Shown here: piece after piece, positions 61,701 through 64,000 of the stretch
How the letters are laid out: each line of letters opens with the position of its first letter
Position numbering within the stretch: the first letter of the stretch is position 1
Origin: Tachypleus tridentatus
Taxonomy: Eukaryota; Arthropoda; Merostomata; Xiphosura; Limulidae
Length of the DNA: 64,000 nt
NCBI RefSeq assembly: GCF_004210375.1
Contig: NC_134834.1
Coordinates: 152,553,009-152,617,008 of the forward strand
Reading direction: 5' to 3'
Made by a program: the position numbers and the translations under genes
Notes under the pieces: model-generated
Told to the model about the DNA's origin: nothing
The model's input: only the letters and a program-made list of their open reading frames with translations
Database searches by the model: none

Positions 61701-63229
61701 CCCAAACGAAATACATCAGTTCATTGCATTAAGACTTGTATACTAATTTTGGAAACATTTAAAAATTTAGAATGAACATCCATATTCTTTTCCAAACAGT
61801 GAGAACTTGAACTATGCATTAACATAAACAATCATCATGCTAATGGCTTTTCAACTTCTATTGTAAAGATACATTGATTGATCTTTTCACCCAGTTTGAC
61901 AGTTTTATATCCTTCTCTTTCAAATGTAATCTTACTCTTTGTCTACTAAATACAGTCTATAAATGCACCTCGTCCTCTCTAGAATTTCAAAAAGAAATTA
62001 CTTCCATTCAAAATATTCTCTTTTGAAACAGCTACCTTATGCATTTCATGGGGAAAATAACTTCCTTTTTCTTAACTTATTTGTTTGTCAAGCTACCTAA
62101 CATATCTACTGTTCCCAAACTTCCCTAATAATATCTCGAGAGACAAAGCTCCATTGTCATGAAACAGTGAAAAAAAGTGAAGTAACACTTGCTATCACAA
62201 GATTTACCTAAATGTTACCATGAAACTGAATTGAAGAATCAAAACATTTTTTCACCTACAAAAATTATTTGCCAACTGCCCATTGTTCACATCTCATCTA
62301 CTTATACATATGTGAAGGCTTCCAATATTGTTGAAACCAAATGTCATTTTAAAGTATGATCATATATGTGGGCATATCTATAAACCTGGATGGAAGGTTA
62401 TAAACCCTCCCACATCTGCTACCAATCAGTACAAAATAGAAAGAGGATATCTGATTTCTCTTTCCAACTTTAAAATTCTCTCAACAGTGAAACAAGATAT
62501 TGAACTTCTTATAAAAGAATTGTTATACATAAAACTTCTCTTTCTGTCCCTAATTAATACACACTTTTCACTATATTTGAACTTTTTTTAACTACTTCAA
62601 CAATACCACACCTTCATATTCTCGTCTTATATTTGTATATTCAAAACTGTTTACTCCTTATGTAAATATCTGTTGTAATTACGAATATTGTTTGTTTGTG
62701 TTGTACCTATGATAATGGAATTGTGAGGATTCCAAAACATTTAATAAACACTTCCTATTATCACATTTGTATTTTATCATCAAGTTACTTTTTCTTAAAA
62801 ATAAATCAACTACTAATTTAATGTTGTTGTTTTTAATTCTAGGCATTTAAATATGTATATATACTTTGGTTTGATTTTGGGTTATAACTTTTGAAACTGA
62901 CAATGTACCTCAGTGTTTTGAAGATTTTCTTGTTCCAAATCCACTCTATGTTGATGTTCTTGCTCAAGCTGTTCTTTTAATAACCTTAACTGCTCTTCAT
63001 TAGATTCTACTTCATTCTGGAAATTTTCTCCCATTTCTTGTAGTTCTGCTTTCAAAGCTTCTATGCTTATTTTGGCATTTTCCAGTTCTTCTCTCAACTG
63101 ATCTCGTTCCTGATGTAGTTCTTCAAGTTCTGCTTTGTAAGCTGCTGCTGTTGGGTTAGACGTGTTCTCTAAGTTTTCGTTATTGATACCTCTGGTCTCT
63201 TTTAGACTTGTTATCAGTCGATCTTTAGA
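55113..63229 (-). CDS. GOLGA5: GOLGA5 / golgin-84, C-terminal part (7 exons, 5' end outside window)
   Basis: Golgin-84 is a coiled-coil protein anchored in the Golgi membrane by a C-terminal segment; it tethers vesicles and binds Rab GTPases. Exons in transcript order are 63229-62909, 58618-58520, 58194-58045, 57360-57273, 56395-56296, 55807-55744 and 55202-55113, with consistent phases and GT-AG borders. The first three are heptad-rich coiled coil (LRLLKEQLEQEHQHRVDLEQ; ELKYLSEDLTHTKTTLQ; LTENLIQKQTLVEALSTEKH). The last three hold the family signature RVKKVYGVVDSF, IRLGVFLRRYPMARVF and the membrane segment with VLLHFWVMVVL. The N-terminal half lies to the right of the window. A possible donor at 63993 (TTCTTCAG|GTACC) may end the preceding exon. 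The 4.3 kb intron between the first two exons might hide another exon, though phases fit a direct join. Confidence 0.93.
55744..55807 (-). CDS. GOLGA5: GOLGA5 exon, start of membrane domain
   Basis: Reads IRLGVFLRRYPMARVFMIFY, almost identical in pattern to the family (IRLGIFLRRYPIARVF). Donor GTAAGT. Confidence 0.96.
56296..56395 (-). CDS. GOLGA5: GOLGA5 exon with the conserved pre-membrane motif
   Basis: Encodes AKSRVSGFFAESPYDGTMTR then RVKKVYGVVDSF, the segment linking the coiled coil to the anchor. Confidence 0.94.
57273..57360 (-). CDS. GOLGA5: GOLGA5 exon, linker
   Basis: 29 codons plus one base: QQMKDSQFLTPRGPTTVVGL then GHSDDNNLQ. Low conservation is expected here. The strong donor GTAAGTTG and the phase fix the borders. 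Confidence 0.88.
58045..58194 (-). CDS. GOLGA5: GOLGA5 exon, coiled coil
   Basis: 50 codons with ELESRLRTLTENLIQKQTLV and EALSTEKHSLVLQLERLE, matching the best conserved coiled-coil stretch of golgin-84. Confidence 0.96.
58520..58618 (-). CDS. GOLGA5: GOLGA5 exon, coiled coil
   Basis: 33 codons: ELKYLSEDLTHTKTTLQGKI then YDRELEIDKLRKQ, corresponding to the family's EDLYRTKNTLQ region. Confidence 0.95.
58681..58715. repeat. (TA)n microsatellite
   Basis: About 17 TA units in a GOLGA5 intron. Confidence 0.93.
58740..58980. repeat. Interspersed repeat related to 11640-11885
   Basis: Shared ordered pieces are CAAAACACAAAATGTGAAGCT, CCAAATTTGGTTAAAATCCA, CCAACAGGAAGTGAGGT and CACCCATCCTACAC. It is bounded on the left by the (TA)n tract. 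Confidence 0.55.
60584..61088. repeat. 63-bp minisatellite, 8 copies, in GOLGA5 intron
   Basis: Units start at 60584, 60648, 60711, 60774, 60837, 60900, 60963 and 61026 with the phrase GAATTCAAACAGTAGAATAC (last two AATTC after TAAT). Central units are identical; the outer ones are diverged. Because 63 is a multiple of three, the plus strand carries an open frame (60766-61092) repeating a 21-residue unit; this is not taken as a gene. Confidence 0.95.
61089..62908 (-). other. Remainder of the 4.3 kb GOLGA5 intron
   Basis: AT-rich intron. No exon with acceptable splice borders and phase was seen. The open frame 62328-62591 (+) has no support. Confidence 0.5.
62909..63229 (-). CDS. GOLGA5: GOLGA5 exon, long coiled coil
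   Basis: 107 codons from SKDRLITSLKETRG to LEQENLQNTE. Heptad pattern throughout (ELEELHQERDQLREELENAK; KEQLEQEHQHRVDLEQ). Acceptor TTTCTTAG, donor GAG|GTACAT. The frame continues past the donor to 62882, but splicing to the next exon fits in phase 0. Confidence 0.88.
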
Positions 63230-64000
63230 CTAAGAAATCAAAAATTTCTATTACTTACTAATTCAATGATATTAATATTTTTATTTAGTATAAAATGAAT
63301 CAAAATATTTATTACTTCCCCAGCACGTAAATGGATCAATTTACATCAACAAGAGTTTGATATTCCCCTCAAATTACTCTTCTGTGTTTGCATAGAATAA
63401 AGTATTTGAAAAAAACGCTTTTGGAAGCCAACTAGTATAGGTTTTAAACTTTCAATGATAATATAACAATCACATTTCAGCAAAGTTTTGACAGTTATGA
63501 CAGTGATTTTTTTAATAATATTTATATAAAAGGAGGGTTATAAATAATGCGTTCTTAACTTGCCATATCTTATATAAAAGTGTATTACATGCTTGGTTCT
63601 GTCTGCTATGTTACATATACGGAACAAATAACAAACTAGGTTCTGTTTTCGCTGCAGGATAATACCTGCAGACTCAAGCTGCAATATAAACAGCAAGGAT
63701 CAAAGGAATATTTTATAATCACCCATTTCATTTTTCCAAACTAATTTGTTAAAACTCAATTTAAAGGTTCATTTTTTATGGTGATGACAGATAAGATAGT
63801 CATGGATATTGTACTTGATATAACAAATTAAATTCCAATGTCAGATTTAAAAAAAATCCATTAAGTTATGGATACTTTCTCTCAAAGACTAAACAATTAG
63901 AAGTAAAACAAGTGCATACTAACACAACTTACATACTAAAGATAAAAGCATTGTACTTCTGTTACTATTTTTTTATTATAATCCTTTGGTACCTGAAGAA
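63230..64000 (-). other. GOLGA5 intron running to the window edge
   Basis: No coding is seen until a possible donor at 63992/63993, where only eight exon bases are visible. Confidence 0.5.

Overview
This is eukaryotic nuclear DNA from an animal with long introns, AT-rich and strongly CpG-poor over most of its length. Two conserved host genes are recognisable and converge. PRPF39, the U1 snRNP-associated splicing factor, lies on the + strand with 15 coding exons from about 24.0 to 53.7 kb. The C-terminal half of GOLGA5 (golgin-84) lies on the - strand with seven coding exons from 63.2 down to 55.1 kb, and its 5' part is outside the window. The exon sequences, a tRNA-derived SINE family and a DIRS-like element suggest an arthropod. 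From memory of the SINE I lean to a chelicerate, possibly a horseshoe crab; that is an inference.

Layout. 1-2133 is a roughly 98% identical second copy of the PRPF39 intron segment at 49104-51220. 2134-2633 is a gap of exactly 500 Ns. 2634-8293 is a noisy minisatellite of 36-45 bp units. 8.3-11.0 kb holds an unrecognised minus-strand gene with a C-terminal membrane segment, whose terminal exon exists in two tandem copies; the minisatellite begins at the stop codon of one copy. 11.3-20.6 kb is a graveyard of transposable elements: tRNA-derived SINEs, two Jockey-type LINE remnants and a broken mariner. At about 20.6 kb CpG frequency drops sharply and the transposon families change. 20.6-24.0 kb has repeat-like sequence and a possible small minus-strand coding unit. 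24.0-53.7 kb is PRPF39, with a degraded DIRS-like retroelement in its 5.1 kb fifth intron. 55.1-64.0 kb is GOLGA5, with a 63-bp minisatellite in an intron.

Function. PRPF39 works in 5' splice-site recognition with the U1 snRNP. Golgin-84 is a tail-anchored Golgi tether. Nothing suggests they act together; they are only convergent neighbours. The remaining content is repeats and possible lineage-specific coding.

Most notable are the duplicated intron next to the gap, the minisatellite that appears to have grown from the 3' end of a duplicated gene, the CpG/transposon boundary near 20.6 kb, and three one-base deletions in otherwise well-conserved PRPF39 exons. The first and last point to assembly or base-calling trouble, or to a decaying duplicate. 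No prokaryotic-type system, CRISPR array or operon is present.
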